NCBI RefSeq assembly: GCF_042661465.1
Contig: NZ_JBHSWE010000001.1
Coordinates: forward strand, 5,518,001-5,582,000
Direction: 5' to 3'
DNA length: 64,000 nucleotides
From: Marinobacterium_A aestuariivivens
GTDB lineage: Bacteria > Pseudomonadota > Gammaproteobacteria > Pseudomonadales > Balneatricaceae
Shown here: piece after piece, positions 47,961 through 57,417 of the stretch
Numbering within the stretch: position 1 is the stretch's first letter
Layout: every line of letters begins with the position of its first letter
The notes under the pieces: model-generated
What the model was told of the DNA's origin: nothing
Database searches by the model: none
Seen by the model: only the letters and a program-made list of their open reading frames with translations
Translations under genes and position numbers: made by a program

Positions 47961-48804
47961 ATGAGCCTGGAACGCATCGCACGCAACCGCTGCTTTGGCG
48001 GCTGGCTGGAACGCTATCGCCACCGCTCCGAAACCCTCGACTGCGATATGGTATTCGCGGTCTATCTTCCGCCGCAGGCGGAGTCGACCCCCTGCCCCAG
48101 CCTCTACTGGCTCTCGGGCCTGACCTGCACCGACGAAAATTTCATGCAGAAAGCCGGCGCCCAACGCATGGCCGCCGAACTCGGACTGGTCCTGATCGCC
48201 CCCGATACCAGCCCCCGCGGCTTCGACCTCCCCGGCGAGCATGACAGCTACGATTTCGGCAGCGGCGCCGGCTTTTATCTCAATGCCACCGAAAAGCCCT
48301 GGTCCGATCACTACCGCATGTACGACTACGTGACGGCCGAGCTGCCGGCACTGATCGAAGCCCAGTTCCCGGTGACCGCCAAACGCAGCATCAGCGGCCA
48401 CTCCATGGGCGGGCACGGCGCGCTCGTCTGCGCACTGAAAAACCCGGGACGCTATGCCTCCGTCTCGGCCTTCTCGCCGATCAGCCATCCGAGCCAATGC
48501 CCTGGGCCAGAAAGCCTTCAGCGGTTACCTCGGCGATGACCGTGCAGGCTGGGCCGGCTACGATGCCTGCGAACTGATCAGGGGCGAGCTGGACGAGCGC
48601 CTGCCGCTGCTGGTCGATCAGGGCGACGCGGACGACTTTCTGGCCGAGCAGCTCAGGCCGGAACTGCTCGAGGCCGCCTGCGAAGCGGCCGGCCACCCGC
48701 TGGAGCTGCGCCTGCAGCCCGGTTACGACCACAGCTATTTCTTTATCGCCAGCTTCATCGACGACCACCTGCGTTTCCACGCCCAGGCCCTGGGCAACGC
48801 CTGA
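47961..48804 (+). CDS. fghA: S-formylglutathione hydrolase, one frame break
   Basis: Alpha/beta-hydrolase that turns S-formylglutathione into formate and glutathione (EC 3.1.2.12), the step after FrmA. ~282 residues. Motifs: LYWLSGLTCTDENFMQKAGAQRMAAELG (pieces), DTSPRGFDLPGEHDSYDFG, nucleophile Ser in SGHSMGGHGALVCALKNPG, Asp in LLVDQGDADDFL and His in GYDHSYFFIASFIDDHLRFHA. The frame breaks at ~48487-48505; adding two bases (C and G) in TGCCCTGGGCC gives the family PWGQKAFSGYLG. Start ATG 47961. Confidence 0.94.
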
Positions 48805-48976
48805 CCGTCGAGACCGCACAGCCGGGCCCGGCCCGGCTGTCGCATCCGCATCGACAGAAGTCGCATAACGACAGCCTCTACGCCGATTTCCGCCCTAGAA
48901 TCGGCCACCCGGGCCCGCTTCCCCTGCCGGCCCAGCCCCTTTCCATTCCACTGTTACCGCCGGATATTTTGCACGG

Positions 48977-50281
48977 ATGTTCGCAACCGCCCGCACCCTG
49001 ACTGCGCTTTTTTCCAGCTATGGCCTGCTGCTGCTGGCCAACGGCCTCTTCACCACCCTGACCAGTCTGCGCAGCAAGATAGAGGGGTTTTCGGTCGAGA
49101 CGCTGGGCCTGCTCATGGCCTGCTACTTCCTCGGCATGTTCGTCGGCGCACGCTTCGCGCCCAAACAGATCGAGCGCGCCGGTCATATCCGCGCCTTCGC
49201 GGCGTTCGCCTCGGTGCTGTCGATGTCACCGCTGGTCCACATGCTCTGGATCGACCCGAAAATATGGGCGCTGCTGCGTTATGTCGACGGCTACTGCCTG
49301 GCCGGCCTCTTCATCGTCACGGAGAGCTGGCTCAATGCCCGGGCGACCAACCAGACGCGGGGCAGCATCCTGGCACTCTACATGGTGGTCAACTACCTGG
49401 CCTACGGTATCGGTCAACTGCTGCTGTCGTTTTCCGACCCGGGTCACTTCGATCTCTTCGCCGTGGCCTCGATCTCGTTTTCGCTATCCCTGGTACCGCT
49501 GCTGCTGACCCGCTCCGAGGCACCCGCCCCCGAACCGATGACGAAGCTCACCATCAAGCCGCTGCTGAAAACAGCCCCGGCGGGTTTCTGGGGCGCGATC
49601 TGCGCCGGCTCCATCAACTCGGCGTTCTTCGCCATGGCGCCGATCTTTGCCCAGGACCTTGGCCTGAGCGTGCAGCAGATCTCGATTTTCATGATGTGCG
49701 GGATTTTCGGCGGTCTCTTTCTGCAGATTCCGATCGGCCGGCTGTCGGACCGCATCGAAAGACGCAGGGTACTGGCGGCGGTCAGCTTCGGCACCCTGCT
49801 GGTCAGTCTGTCGATGATCGTGCTGACCCGTCTCGACCTGCCGATTTGGTGGCTCTATGGCACCGTCTTCGCCTACGGCAGCCTGGCATTCGTGATCTAC
49901 TCGCTTTCATCGGCCCACGTCAACGACTGGAGCGATCCGAGCCAGTTAATGCAGACCTCGTCGGGCCTGCTGGTCGGCTACGGTTTCGGCGCCATAGGCG
50001 GCCCCCTGATAAGCGGCGCCCTGATGGGCCAGTTCGGCCCGGCGGCGCTGTTTGCCTATACCGGCAGCTGCGTCTTTCTGCTGATGCTGTTCGCGATCTA
50101 CCAGTCGGTGGTGGCGGGTCAGGCGCGGGAGAAAATGGCCTTCGTACCGCAGCCGGCGGCACAGTTCCCGGCCGAAGAGCTGTTCCACGCCGCCCAGGAT
50201 GCGGCGGAACCGGTGGCGGAAGTGGCAACGGAAAGCCCGACAATGCCCCCGAACAACCCTCTGCGGCCCGCTAGAATGTAG
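48977..50281 (+). CDS. Major facilitator superfamily transporter (YcaD/SotB-like 12-TM)
   Basis: 434-residue MFS carrier with 12 TM helices. The first half opens TALFSSYGLLLLANGLFTTLTSL and has VETLGLLMACYFLGMFVGA; the loop-2/3-like motif is GRLSDRIERRRVLA at the second half; the last ~60 residues form a Pro/Ala/Glu-rich cytoplasmic tail. It resembles the COG0477/YcaD group, whose substrates are not known. The stop codon TAG at 50279-50281 is part of the GTAGGGTGG repeat that starts at 50278. No clear ribosome site precedes ATG 48977. Confidence 0.9.
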   Translation: MFATARTLTALFSSYGLLLLANGLFTTLTSLRSKIEGFSVETLGLLMACYFLGMFVGARFAPKQIERAGHIRAFAAFASVLSMSPLVHMLWIDPKIWALLRYVDGYCLAGLFIVTESWLNARATNQTRGSILALYMVVNYLAYGIGQLLLSFSDPGHFDLFAVASISFSLSLVPLLLTRSEAPAPEPMTKLTIKPLLKTAPAGFWGAICAGSINSAFFAMAPIFAQDLGLSVQQISIFMMCGIFGGLFLQIPIGRLSDRIERRRVLAAVSFGTLLVSLSMIVLTRLDLPIWWLYGTVFAYGSLAFVIYSLSSAHVNDWSDPSQLMQTSSGLLVGYGFGAIGGPLISGALMGQFGPAALFAYTGSCVFLLMLFAIYQSVVAGQAREKMAFVPQPAAQFPAEELFHAAQDAAEPVAEVATESPTMPPNNPLRPARM

Positions 50282-50406
50282 GGTGGAATGAGCGCCGAAG
50301 GCTCGAATTCCACCGGCGACATCCGATAACCGCGAAGCCAAGCCACTCAAACTTCGAGGCAGGCTGCGAACACCGGTGGAATTCGCTCCGCTTATTGCCA
50401 CCCTAC
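50278..50406. repeat. Long GTAGGGTGGAAT inverted-repeat element overlapping the MFS stop
   Basis: GTAGGGTGGAATGAGCG (50278-50294) and CGCTTATTGCCACCCTAC (ending 50406) are the outer arms. Nested inner arms AATTCCACCGG (from 50310) and CCGGTGGAATTCG (to ~50385) also pair. Total 129 bp. The left end overlaps the upstream stop codon. Confidence 0.8.
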
Positions 50407-50443
50407 GCTGACCTGAAAGGGGCCGGTCCGCTTGCCGCCTACG

Positions 50444-51693
50444 TCAATCGTCCTTGTCGACGCCCTTGAGCAGCCGGCGCACATACCAGAACAGCACCAG
50501 CGCGATGAGCGGCACCGAGGCACTGAGCACAAGACTGGCTCGGGACTCGAGGCTGTGGTCTTCCAGCACGTTGCGCAACGTGCGGTCGATCAGGTCGAAG
50601 GCGTAATAGGTCACCACGATCACCGTGAAGCTTTCGAGCTTGGCCTGCAGCCTCAACTGGCTGCGGGCACGGCGATTGATGCCGTGAAGCAGGTCGCGAC
50701 TCTGGTTCTCGATCGACAGATCGACCTGGGAACGTATCAGGTCGGTGGAGCGGGAGATGCGACGTGACAGCCGCTCGATCCGCTCTCCGGTCGAACGACA
50801 GGTACGATGCGCCGGGTCCAGGCGCCGCTCCATGAACTGCTCGACCGTCTGCAGGCCTTCGATGCGCGCCTCGCGCAGCTCGGCGATACGCCGGTCCACC
50901 AGCGCGAAATAGGCCTCGGTTGCCGACAGCCGGTTGGCCGTGCGTGCCGACAGCGACTCGACCTGGGCCGCCAGCCCCATCAGTTGCTGCAGCAGACCCG
51001 CCGGATCCATGTCGGACACCGCCATCTGCTCGACCATGTCCGCCAGCTGCTGGTCGAGCTCGGTGACCCGGGGCACGGTTTCCAGCGCCAGCGGCAACGC
51101 CAGCAGTGCCATATGGCGGTAGGTCTCGACCTCGCAGATGCGCTGCAGCAACCGACCGGCCTGGAACAGCGTCATGCCGCCGCGGTCCTCGAGCAGCACC
51201 CGGTTGTAGCCGGAATCCTCGTGGACACGGAAATCGGTACGCAGCGACGCCCTGTGCCCCATGACGTCCGAACCGCTGATCTGGACACCGTTGAAAAGGT
51301 CTTCGACCCAGCCATCGAAATCCGGCGCTTCCTGGCGAAACAGAACTTCCACGCCGCAAAGGAAGGCCCCCGGGAGCTGCTCGCGCCACTCGGGCGGCAG
51401 CGCCGGCACCCGGGTATCACCGAAACGATAGAGCGTCAGGCTGTAGAATTCGCTGTGAGGTTCGTATCGCAGTGCGGTCTGGTCCTGGTGGGCATAAAAG
51501 AAGCCACGGGCCTGCGGATCTAGGTCATATCCCGCCTGCCGCCCGAGCCTGCGTACCACGCGGTCGATATCTTCCGGCGCATGGCCATCGTGCAGAATGG
51601 CGACCTGAAGCAGCGCCAGGGGGCGCACATGGGCTGGAAAGGCCGGGCGTGTACCTCGGCAATGATCTGGTCGCGTAACGGATGGTTCTGCAT
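50444..51693 (-). CDS. DUF3422 family protein, one frame break near N-terminus
   Basis: ~416-residue DUF3422 protein, function unknown, found in many proteobacteria. Family motifs: N-terminal EVHARPFPAHVRPL, HSEFYSLTLYR, MGHRASLRTDFRVHEDSGYNRVLLED (pieces), and a long helical middle. The C-terminus has two TM helices (SFTVIVVTYYAFDLI; LVLSASVPLIALVLFWYV) with basic residues between and after. The first 17 codons lie in another frame: start ATG 51693 (AGGAACC upstream) reads MQNHPLRDQIIAEVHARP, and one extra C near 51645 joins it to the rest. It is likely anchored in the inner membrane by its C-terminus. Confidence 0.9.
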
Positions 51694-51814
51694 GCTGCGG
51701 TTCCTGTGCGCGGGAGCTCCGGCCGGTCAACCCTGACAGCCCCCGCCTCCCTGAATGTGCAGTCTATTCTGCGGCAATGCCCCTTGAGCGACAACACCCC
51801 CGGGGAGGTAGATT

Positions 51815-52720
51815 TCAGCCCCGCCCGCGGGTGCGGGTGCGGTGGCTGCGGGCGTTCTTTTCGATGAACGCGATGATGCTGCCGGCCACATCGAGACCGG
51901 TGGCCGACTCGATACCCTCCAGTCCCGGCGAGGAGTTGACCTCCATCACCAGCGGGCCATGGTTCGAGCGCAGGATGTCGACACCGGCGACATTGAGCCC
52001 CATGGTCCGGGCCGCCCGCACCGCGGTGCTGCGCTCCTGGGGCGTCAGTCGCACCAGGCTTGCGGAACCGCCACGGTGCAGATTGGAGCGGAACTCGCCG
52101 GCCTTGGCCTGGCGCTTCATCGCCGCGATCACCTTGTCACCGATCACGAAGCAGCGGATATCGGCGCCGCCGGCTTCCTTGATGTACTCCTGCACCATGA
52201 CCGATGCCTTGAGCCCCATGAAAGCCTCGAGCACGCTCTCGGCCGCCTGACCGGTTTCGGCCAGCACCACGCCGATGCCCTGGGTACCCTCGAGCAGCTT
52301 GATCACCAGCGGCGCACCGCCGACCATCGCCATCAGATCCGGGATATCGGCCGGCTTGTTGGCGAAACCGGTGACCGGCAGGCCGATCCCCTTGCGCGAC
52401 AGCAGCTGCATCGAACGCAGCTTGTCGCGCGAGCGGGAGATCGCGACCGATTCGTTCAGCGGGTAGGTCCCCATCATCTCGAACTGCCGCAGCACCGCCG
52501 TGCCGTAGAAGGTGACCGAGGCACCTATGCGGGGAATGACGGCATCGAAGTCCGGCAGCACCCTGCCCTTCACATGCATCTCAGGCTGCTGCATGTTGAT
52601 ATTCATGTAACAACTGAGCACATCGACCACCTGCACATCGTGACCACGCACCCTGGCGGCCTCGACAAGGCGACGGGTGGAATACAGCTTCTGGTTTCGG
52701 GACAATATTGCCAGTTTCAA
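51815..52720 (-). CDS. rimK: RimK-family alpha-L-glutamate ligase, copy 1
   Basis: ATP-grasp ligase that adds glutamate to the C-terminus of ribosomal protein S6 (E. coli RimK) or makes poly-glutamate. 301 residues from TTG 52720 (GGAG 8 nt upstream), the E. coli length. ATP-grasp motifs: AISRSRDKLRSMQLLSRKG, GAPLVIKLLEGTQGIGVVLAE, VMVQEYIKEAGGADIRCFV, and metal ligands in VMEVNSSPGLEGIE. A basic tail (RSHRTRTRGRG) ends it. The protein is about 90% the same as the copy at 56513-57417; differences cluster near residues 10-60 and in the tail. It stands outside the zntB-rimB-rimK operon and is divergent from cspA. Confidence 0.94.
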   Translation of the reverse strand: MKLAILSRNQKLYSTRRLVEAARVRGHDVQVVDVLSCYMNINMQQPEMHVKGRVLPDFDAVIPRIGASVTFYGTAVLRQFEMMGTYPLNESVAISRSRDKLRSMQLLSRKGIGLPVTGFANKPADIPDLMAMVGGAPLVIKLLEGTQGIGVVLAETGQAAESVLEAFMGLKASVMVQEYIKEAGGADIRCFVIGDKVIAAMKRQAKAGEFRSNLHRGGSASLVRLTPQERSTAVRAARTMGLNVAGVDILRSNHGPLVMEVNSSPGLEGIESATGLDVAGSIIAFIEKNARSHRTRTRGRG

Positions 52721-53134
52721 GCCAGTTTCTCCGCGGGAAACGGCCAGTGACCCAGAGCGCCGGCCGGGAATGAGAAGCAGTTGTAAAAACAGGTCTGACG
52801 CCCGATTGACGGGCCTTTCAGCTCTGGACAAGCGAGGAATTATCGGTATCCGGCAGGGTCGCGGCAATAGCTTGATGAAGCTTTTTTGAAGCACGTACAA
52901 ATATCGCCACAAGGCCGACAAATCCTGTTGACTTCCCCCGGAATTCGCTATGCTCCTTACCAAGCTTGAAATACAGCTCCAGTTTGATGTCAACACACGA
53001 AGTTCCTCTTAGTAGTACCTCGTCTGATCTTCATAACGGAATACCTGCATTTCTCAGCTAGACCCGTCCGGGGGCCGTCTTGACGACAGTTGCCGGACAT
53101 AACGTAAAAACAAGTCCTTATGGAGTTCAGCACA
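52721..53134. promoter_or_regulatory. Divergent promoter region and cold-shock leader
   Basis: 414 bp between rimK copy 1 and the cold-shock gene, with no gene. AT-rich blocks occur at ~52870-52960. The ~130 bp before the cold-shock ATG (from ~53000) probably form the long structured 5' leader typical of cspA mRNAs, which makes translation temperature-responsive. Confidence 0.5.
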
Positions 53135-53338
53135 ATGTCTACTACTGGCACTGTTAAGTGGTTCAACGAAGAAAAAGGTTACGGTTTCATCGCTCAGGAC
53201 AACGGTCCGGACGTATTCGTACACTTCCGCGCTATCGTTGGTGACGGCTTCCGTACCCTGGCCGAAGGCCAGAAAGTACAGTTCACCGTCACTCAGGGTC
53301 AGAAAGGCCCGCAGGCGGAGAACGTACAGGTTATCTAA
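53135..53338 (+). CDS. Cold-shock protein (CspA family)
   Basis: 67-residue single OB-fold RNA chaperone. RNP1 KGYGFI and RNP2 VFVHF are intact within TGTVKWFNEEKGYGFIAQDN and GPDVFVHFRAIVGDGFRTL. It ends AENVQVI. Start ATG 53135 with GGAG 9 nt upstream is preferred over in-frame ATG 53120. Base composition is lower in GC than its neighbours, as is usual for strongly expressed csp genes. A terminator follows at 53357. Confidence 0.97.
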   Translation: MSTTGTVKWFNEEKGYGFIAQDNGPDVFVHFRAIVGDGFRTLAEGQKVQFTVTQGQKGPQAENVQVI

Positions 53339-53356
53339 CGTAACCTGACGTGTAGA

Positions 53357-53391
53357 AAAACCAGCGCCTCGCAAGAGCCGCTGGTTTTTTT
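53357..53391 (+). terminator. Rho-independent terminator of the cold-shock gene
   Basis: AAAACCAGCG and CGCTGGTTTT pair over a 12-nt loop, followed by T to 53391. 18 bp past the stop. Confidence 0.9.
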
Positions 53392-53568
53392 ATGTTCAGG
53401 ATGAACGACGAAAAAACCTCTCCTGCGTTTTTGGCGTTCCAGCCGTCCATGGCTGTCGTACGTCGCGGGCGCATGGATAGCATGCGCACGACTGCATGGA
53501 CGCAGGAGTTAGAGCGACGCAGGATGCCGAAGCCGAGGAGCGACGGTTGTCAGGCAGCAGCGGCGCCG

Positions 53569-53601
53569 GTGACAGGTTACGGGTTACGCATAACGCGTCA
53601 C
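53569..53601. repeat. GTTACG/CGTAACG repeat copy carrying the stop of the RLAN-RimK gene
   Basis: GTGACAGGTTACGGGTTACG then CATAACGCGTCAC. Read on the minus strand, the gene's stop TGA (53598-53600) is inside GTGACGCGTTATGCG, so this repeat again provides a stop codon. Confidence 0.7.
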
Positions 53602-55072
53602 TTTCTGTTCAGCTCCATCCGGCGCAGAAATTCCGCCATGATCTCGTGGTACAGCGCCACGCCGAGGAAGCGGTCCTCGACACCGGCGTCGACGTTGGGA
53701 TTGTCGTTGACCTCGATCACCACCACCCGGTCACCGCTCTGCTTCAGATCGACGCCGTAAAGGCCGTCGCCGATGAGTCGTGCCGCCTTAAGCGCCGCCT
53801 CCAGCACCGCCGGCGGCACCTCGTAGGTCGGCAGCGTATCGAAACCGCCCGAGTCGACATCGCCGCCGCTGCCGTGGCGGTAGATCTGCCAGTGATTCTG
53901 CACCATGTAATAGCGACAGGCGAACAGCGGCTTGTTGTTCAGCACACCGATGCGCCAGTCGTAGTCGGTATAGAGAAACTCCTGCGCCAGCACCAGCGAG
54001 GAGTTCTGCAGCAGTTCCCGAAGCCCCTGACGAGCTCCTCCCGGGTTTCCACCTTGCACATGCCGCGGGAAAAGGCGCCATCGGGAATCTTCAGCACCAT
54101 CGGAAAGCCCAGCGACTCGATCATCCCGTCCACCGTAGCCTTGTCGGCATGGCTGACGATGGCCGTCGCGGGCGTTGCCACCCTGTTGGTCTTGAGCAGC
54201 TCGGCCAGGTAGATCTTGTTGGTACAGCGCAGGATCGACGTCGGGTCGTCGATCACCACCAGCCCCTCGGCCTCGGCCTTCTTGGCAAAGCGATAGGTAT
54301 GGTGATCGATGGCCGTGGTTTCGCGGATAAAGAGGCCGTCATACTCGGGCAGGCGCATCAGGTCGCGCTTGCCGATCATCTCGACGTTGATGCCAAGCTG
54401 CCGCCCGCTGCTGACGAAGCGCTTCAGCGCGTCCTTGTCGCTCGGCGGCAGCGCCTCATCCGGATCGACCAGCATTGCCAGATCGAAGCGGTAACGCTTG
54501 CGCGCGCGGGGCTTGGCCCACATGCGATTGCTGAAGCGCTCCAGCGCCGCGGCGAACAGCTCCTGCTCGGCCTCGTCGCGGATCTCCTTCAGCGCCATCT
54601 GGCGGATGCTGTCGACCTGCCAGACCTTCTGGCGCCTGAGCCGCACCTCGAGCATCGGACAGGGAAAGCGCTCGAACAGCTGCTTGGCCAGCGTCGACAG
54701 TTCCGGCATCGTCACTTCGCCGAAGAAGATGCGCAATTCGATCTTCGACTGATCCGCCGACAGCTGACCGGCCAGCTTGTCCAGGGTCTGTGACAGACCG
54801 ACGAGCTGCAGCGTGTAGAGCGACTTTCGCCGCAGGTCACTGATGACGCGCACCGACGGAATCACATGGTGACCGCGGGCCTCGGCCAGCAGCGAGCAGT
54901 AATAGCCCCGCCCGAGGGCCCGGCTGTTGCGACAGCAGTTGAGCACCCGCACCCGGCCCGCACTGCGACTGTCCGCAAGCGCCAGGTACTGGTCAAAGGA
55001 GATAACGTCTTTACTGGGGTAGTAGGGCGCCCAGTCGCCCAGGTCGTCGACAACGACATAAAAGGAAGACAT
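53598..55072 (-). CDS. RimK-family ATP-grasp ligase with RLAN N-terminal domain, one frame break
   Basis: ~490-residue two-part enzyme. The N-terminal ~150 residues match the RimK-like ATP-grasp N-terminal (RLAN) domain: SFYVVVDDLGDWAPYYPSKD, VRVLNCCRNSRALGRGYYCSLLAEARGH (pieces). The C-terminal ATP-grasp domain has RETTAIDHHTYRFAKKAEAEG, DDPTSILRCTNKIYLAELL, FPMVLKIPDGAFSRG and metal ligands in VVVIEVNDNPNVDAGVED. The frame breaks near 54030: one missing G joins EELVRG to LRELLQNSSLVLAQEFLYT. The substrate of RLAN ligases is unknown; peptide-bond or isopeptide formation is predicted. It is divergent from the GNAT/C39 gene, its usual partner. Confidence 0.9.
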
Positions 55073-55231
55073 TGGCCAGGCGATTCCGCTAGGTTGGATT
55101 TTTTGCGATTATGCGCGCCTCTGCCCGCACGGCACAATCATCTGCAGCAAATTTCATGAAGCCCCTCTTCCGCCGCCCGGTCCGGTGCTACTATCGCCCT
55201 ATCACAGCCTTGATGGACATCTCGCTTGAAC

Positions 55232-56347
55232 ATGCCAAGCACCCGCCCGGCCACCGCGGCCGATATCGATGCACTGCTGCAGATCGAACGTCAATGCTTC
55301 ACCAGCGACCGTCTGTCACGACGCAGTTTTCAGCGCCTGATCCGTCAGGGCCACGCCAGCCTGCTGATCGCGTTCAGCGCCGACAGGCCTGCCGGCTATG
55401 CCCTGGCGCTGTATCGCAGCGGCACCCGGCTGGCCCGCCTCTATTCGCTGGCGGTAGTGCCGCAATGCCGCGGCCGCGGCATTGCCCGGAAGCTGCTGCA
55501 GGACAGTGAGCAGGCGGCGCGTGAACAGTACTGCATCTTCATGCGGCTCGAAGTCAACGTCGGCAACAGTGCGGCGATCGCTGTCTATCGCAAGGCGGGC
55601 TACCACCCGATCGGAACCATCAGCGAATACTACGAAGACGGCGGCGATGCGCTGAAGATGGAGAAGCCGATCCGCCGCAATGCCAGCATCAGCGATGCAA
55701 GCCGCACCGCCTTTTATCAGCAGACCACCCCTTTCACCTGCGGCCCGGCCAGCCTGATGATGGCGATGCACCGGCTCGATCCCCGCTACCCTATGACGCG
55801 GCGCGATGAACTCAAGATCTGGCGCGAGTCGACCACCATCTTCATGACTGCCGGCCATGGCGGCTGTTCGCCCCAGGGCCTGGCACTGAGCGCCTGGCAC
55901 CGCGGCTTCGACGTCACCCTCTATTGCAACGAGACCAAGGTGCCCTTCATCGACAGCGTCCGGGATCCGGAAAAGAAACAGGTGATCGCGCTGGCGCACG
56001 AGGATTTCGTCATGGAGCTCGAGGAAACCGATGTCACCCTCCATGATCGCGAAATGACCCCGGAACAGCTGCAGCAGCACATCCGCCATGGCGACGTGCT
56101 GGTGAGCCTGATCAGTACCTGGCGTCTGAACCGCAACAAGGCGCCGCACTGGGTAATGGTCACCGCCGCGGACGAGCGTTTCGTCTACCTCTCCGACCCG
56201 GACAATGACCGTGACGAGTACCAGAGCGAAACCGACTATATCGACGTGCCGATCGAGGTCGACGAGTTTCTGGCGATGGCGGCCTTCGGCCGCTCACGCC
56301 TCAAGAGCACCCTGGCGCTGAGCCGGCGCGCTGACGCACTCCCGTAG
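55232..56347 (+). CDS. GNAT acetyltransferase-peptidase C39-like fusion protein
   Basis: 371-residue bifunctional protein. Residues ~1-150 form a GNAT domain (ATAADIDALLQIERQCF; acetyl-CoA loop VVPQCRGRGIARKLL; NSAAIAVYRKAGYHPIG). Residues ~165-350 form a C39-like papain-fold peptidase: Cys in QTTPFTCGPASLMMAMH, His in APHWVMVTA and Asp in YLSDPD. Genes of this architecture occur beside RLAN-type RimK ligases, a pairing predicted to make and cut peptide modifications (family-level inference). It is divergent from the RLAN gene with a 160-bp gap. ATG 55232 is used; TTG 55226 in frame is also possible. REP units begin at its 3' end. Confidence 0.9.
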   Translation: MPSTRPATAADIDALLQIERQCFTSDRLSRRSFQRLIRQGHASLLIAFSADRPAGYALALYRSGTRLARLYSLAVVPQCRGRGIARKLLQDSEQAAREQYCIFMRLEVNVGNSAAIAVYRKAGYHPIGTISEYYEDGGDALKMEKPIRRNASISDASRTAFYQQTTPFTCGPASLMMAMHRLDPRYPMTRRDELKIWRESTTIFMTAGHGGCSPQGLALSAWHRGFDVTLYCNETKVPFIDSVRDPEKKQVIALAHEDFVMELEETDVTLHDREMTPEQLQQHIRHGDVLVSLISTWRLNRNKAPHWVMVTAADERFVYLSDPDNDRDEYQSETDYIDVPIEVDEFLAMAAFGRSRLKSTLALSRRADALP

Positions 56348-56496
56348 GAGCCTCGCCCCGAGGCGAACAGATTAAGCACCGCGGCTATTCGCACCGGGGC
56401 GGCGCTACGGCGGGCGCTGAAATTTCCGTAGGAGCCTCGCCCCGAGGCGAACAGATTGAGCACCGCGGCTATTCGCACCGGGGCGGCGCTCCTACA
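56343..56496. repeat. Pair of REP-type palindromes (GTAGGAGCCTCGCCCCGAGG)
   Basis: Two direct copies, 56343-56409 and 56427-56495, each with GTAGGAGCCTCGCCCCGAGG at left and CACCGGGGCGGCGCTCCTAC at right. Copy 1 has a shortened right end (GCGCTACGG). The units differ at one central base. They overlap the stop of the GNAT/C39 gene (TAG 56345-56347 lies in CGTAGG). Confidence 0.88.
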
Positions 56497-56512
56497 GGCT
56501 GCCGGCGCTGCT

Positions 56513-57417
56513 TTACCCCTTGCCGCGGGTGCGGGTCTTGTGGCTGGAATAGTTTTTCTCGACGAACTGGATGATGCGGCTGGCGACATCGAGGCCGGTG
56601 GCATTCTCAATCCCCTCGAGGCCCGGCGAGGAGTTGACCTCCATCACCAGCGGGCCGTGATTGGATCTGAGAATATCGACGCCAGCGACATTCAGCCCCA
56701 TGGTCTTGGCCGCCCGCACCGCGGTGCTGCGCTCTTCCGGCGTCAGCCGCACCAGGTCGCGGCACCGCCGCGGTGCAGGTTGGAGCGGAACTCGCCGGGC
56801 TTGGCCTGGCGCTTCATCGCCGCGATCACCTTTTCACCGATGACGAAGCAGCGGATGTCGGCGCCGCCGGCCTCCTTGATGTATTCCTGCACCATGACCG
56901 ATGCCTTGAGCCCCATGAAGGCCTCGAGCACGCTCTCGGCCGCCTGCCGGGTTTCGGCCAGCACCACGCCGATACCCTGGGTGCCTTCGAGCAGTTTGAT
57001 CACCAGCGGCGCACCGCCGACCATCTCGACCAGATCCGGGATGTCGGCCGGCTTGTTGGCGAAGCCGGTGACCGGCAGGCCGATCCCCTTGCGCGAGAGC
57101 AGCTGCATCGAGCGCAGCTTGTCGCGCGAGCGGGATATCGCCACCGACTCGTTCAGCGGATAAGTGCCCATCATCTCGAACTGACGCAGCACCGCCGTTC
57201 CGTAGAAGGTGACCGAAGCGCCGATACGGGGAATCACCGCATCGAAGTCCCCCAGCACCTCCCCCTTCACATGGATTTCCGGGTGCTGCATGTTGATGTT
57301 CATGTAGCATTTGAGTACATCGATCACCTGGACCTCGTGGCCCCGTTCACGGGCCGCCTCGACCAGTCGTCGAGTCGAGTACAGCTGAGCATTGCGCGAC
57401 AGTATCGCCAGTCTCAT
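56513..57417 (-). CDS. rimK: RimK-family alpha-L-glutamate ligase, copy 2, one frame break
   Basis: Second RimK, ~301 residues, starting MRLAILSRNAQLYSTRRLVE at ATG 57417. It has the same ATP-grasp motifs as copy 1, and the central ~200 residues are almost identical to it. The frame breaks at ~56758: GCG(G)ACCTGG needs one G to read HRGGAADLVRLTPEERS. The start overlaps the rimB stop by 4 bp (ATGA). The operon order zntB-rimB-rimK places it with the RimB protease, which in Pseudomonas acts with RimK on S6 modification. Tail SSHKTRTRGKG is basic, like copy 1. Confidence 0.94.
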
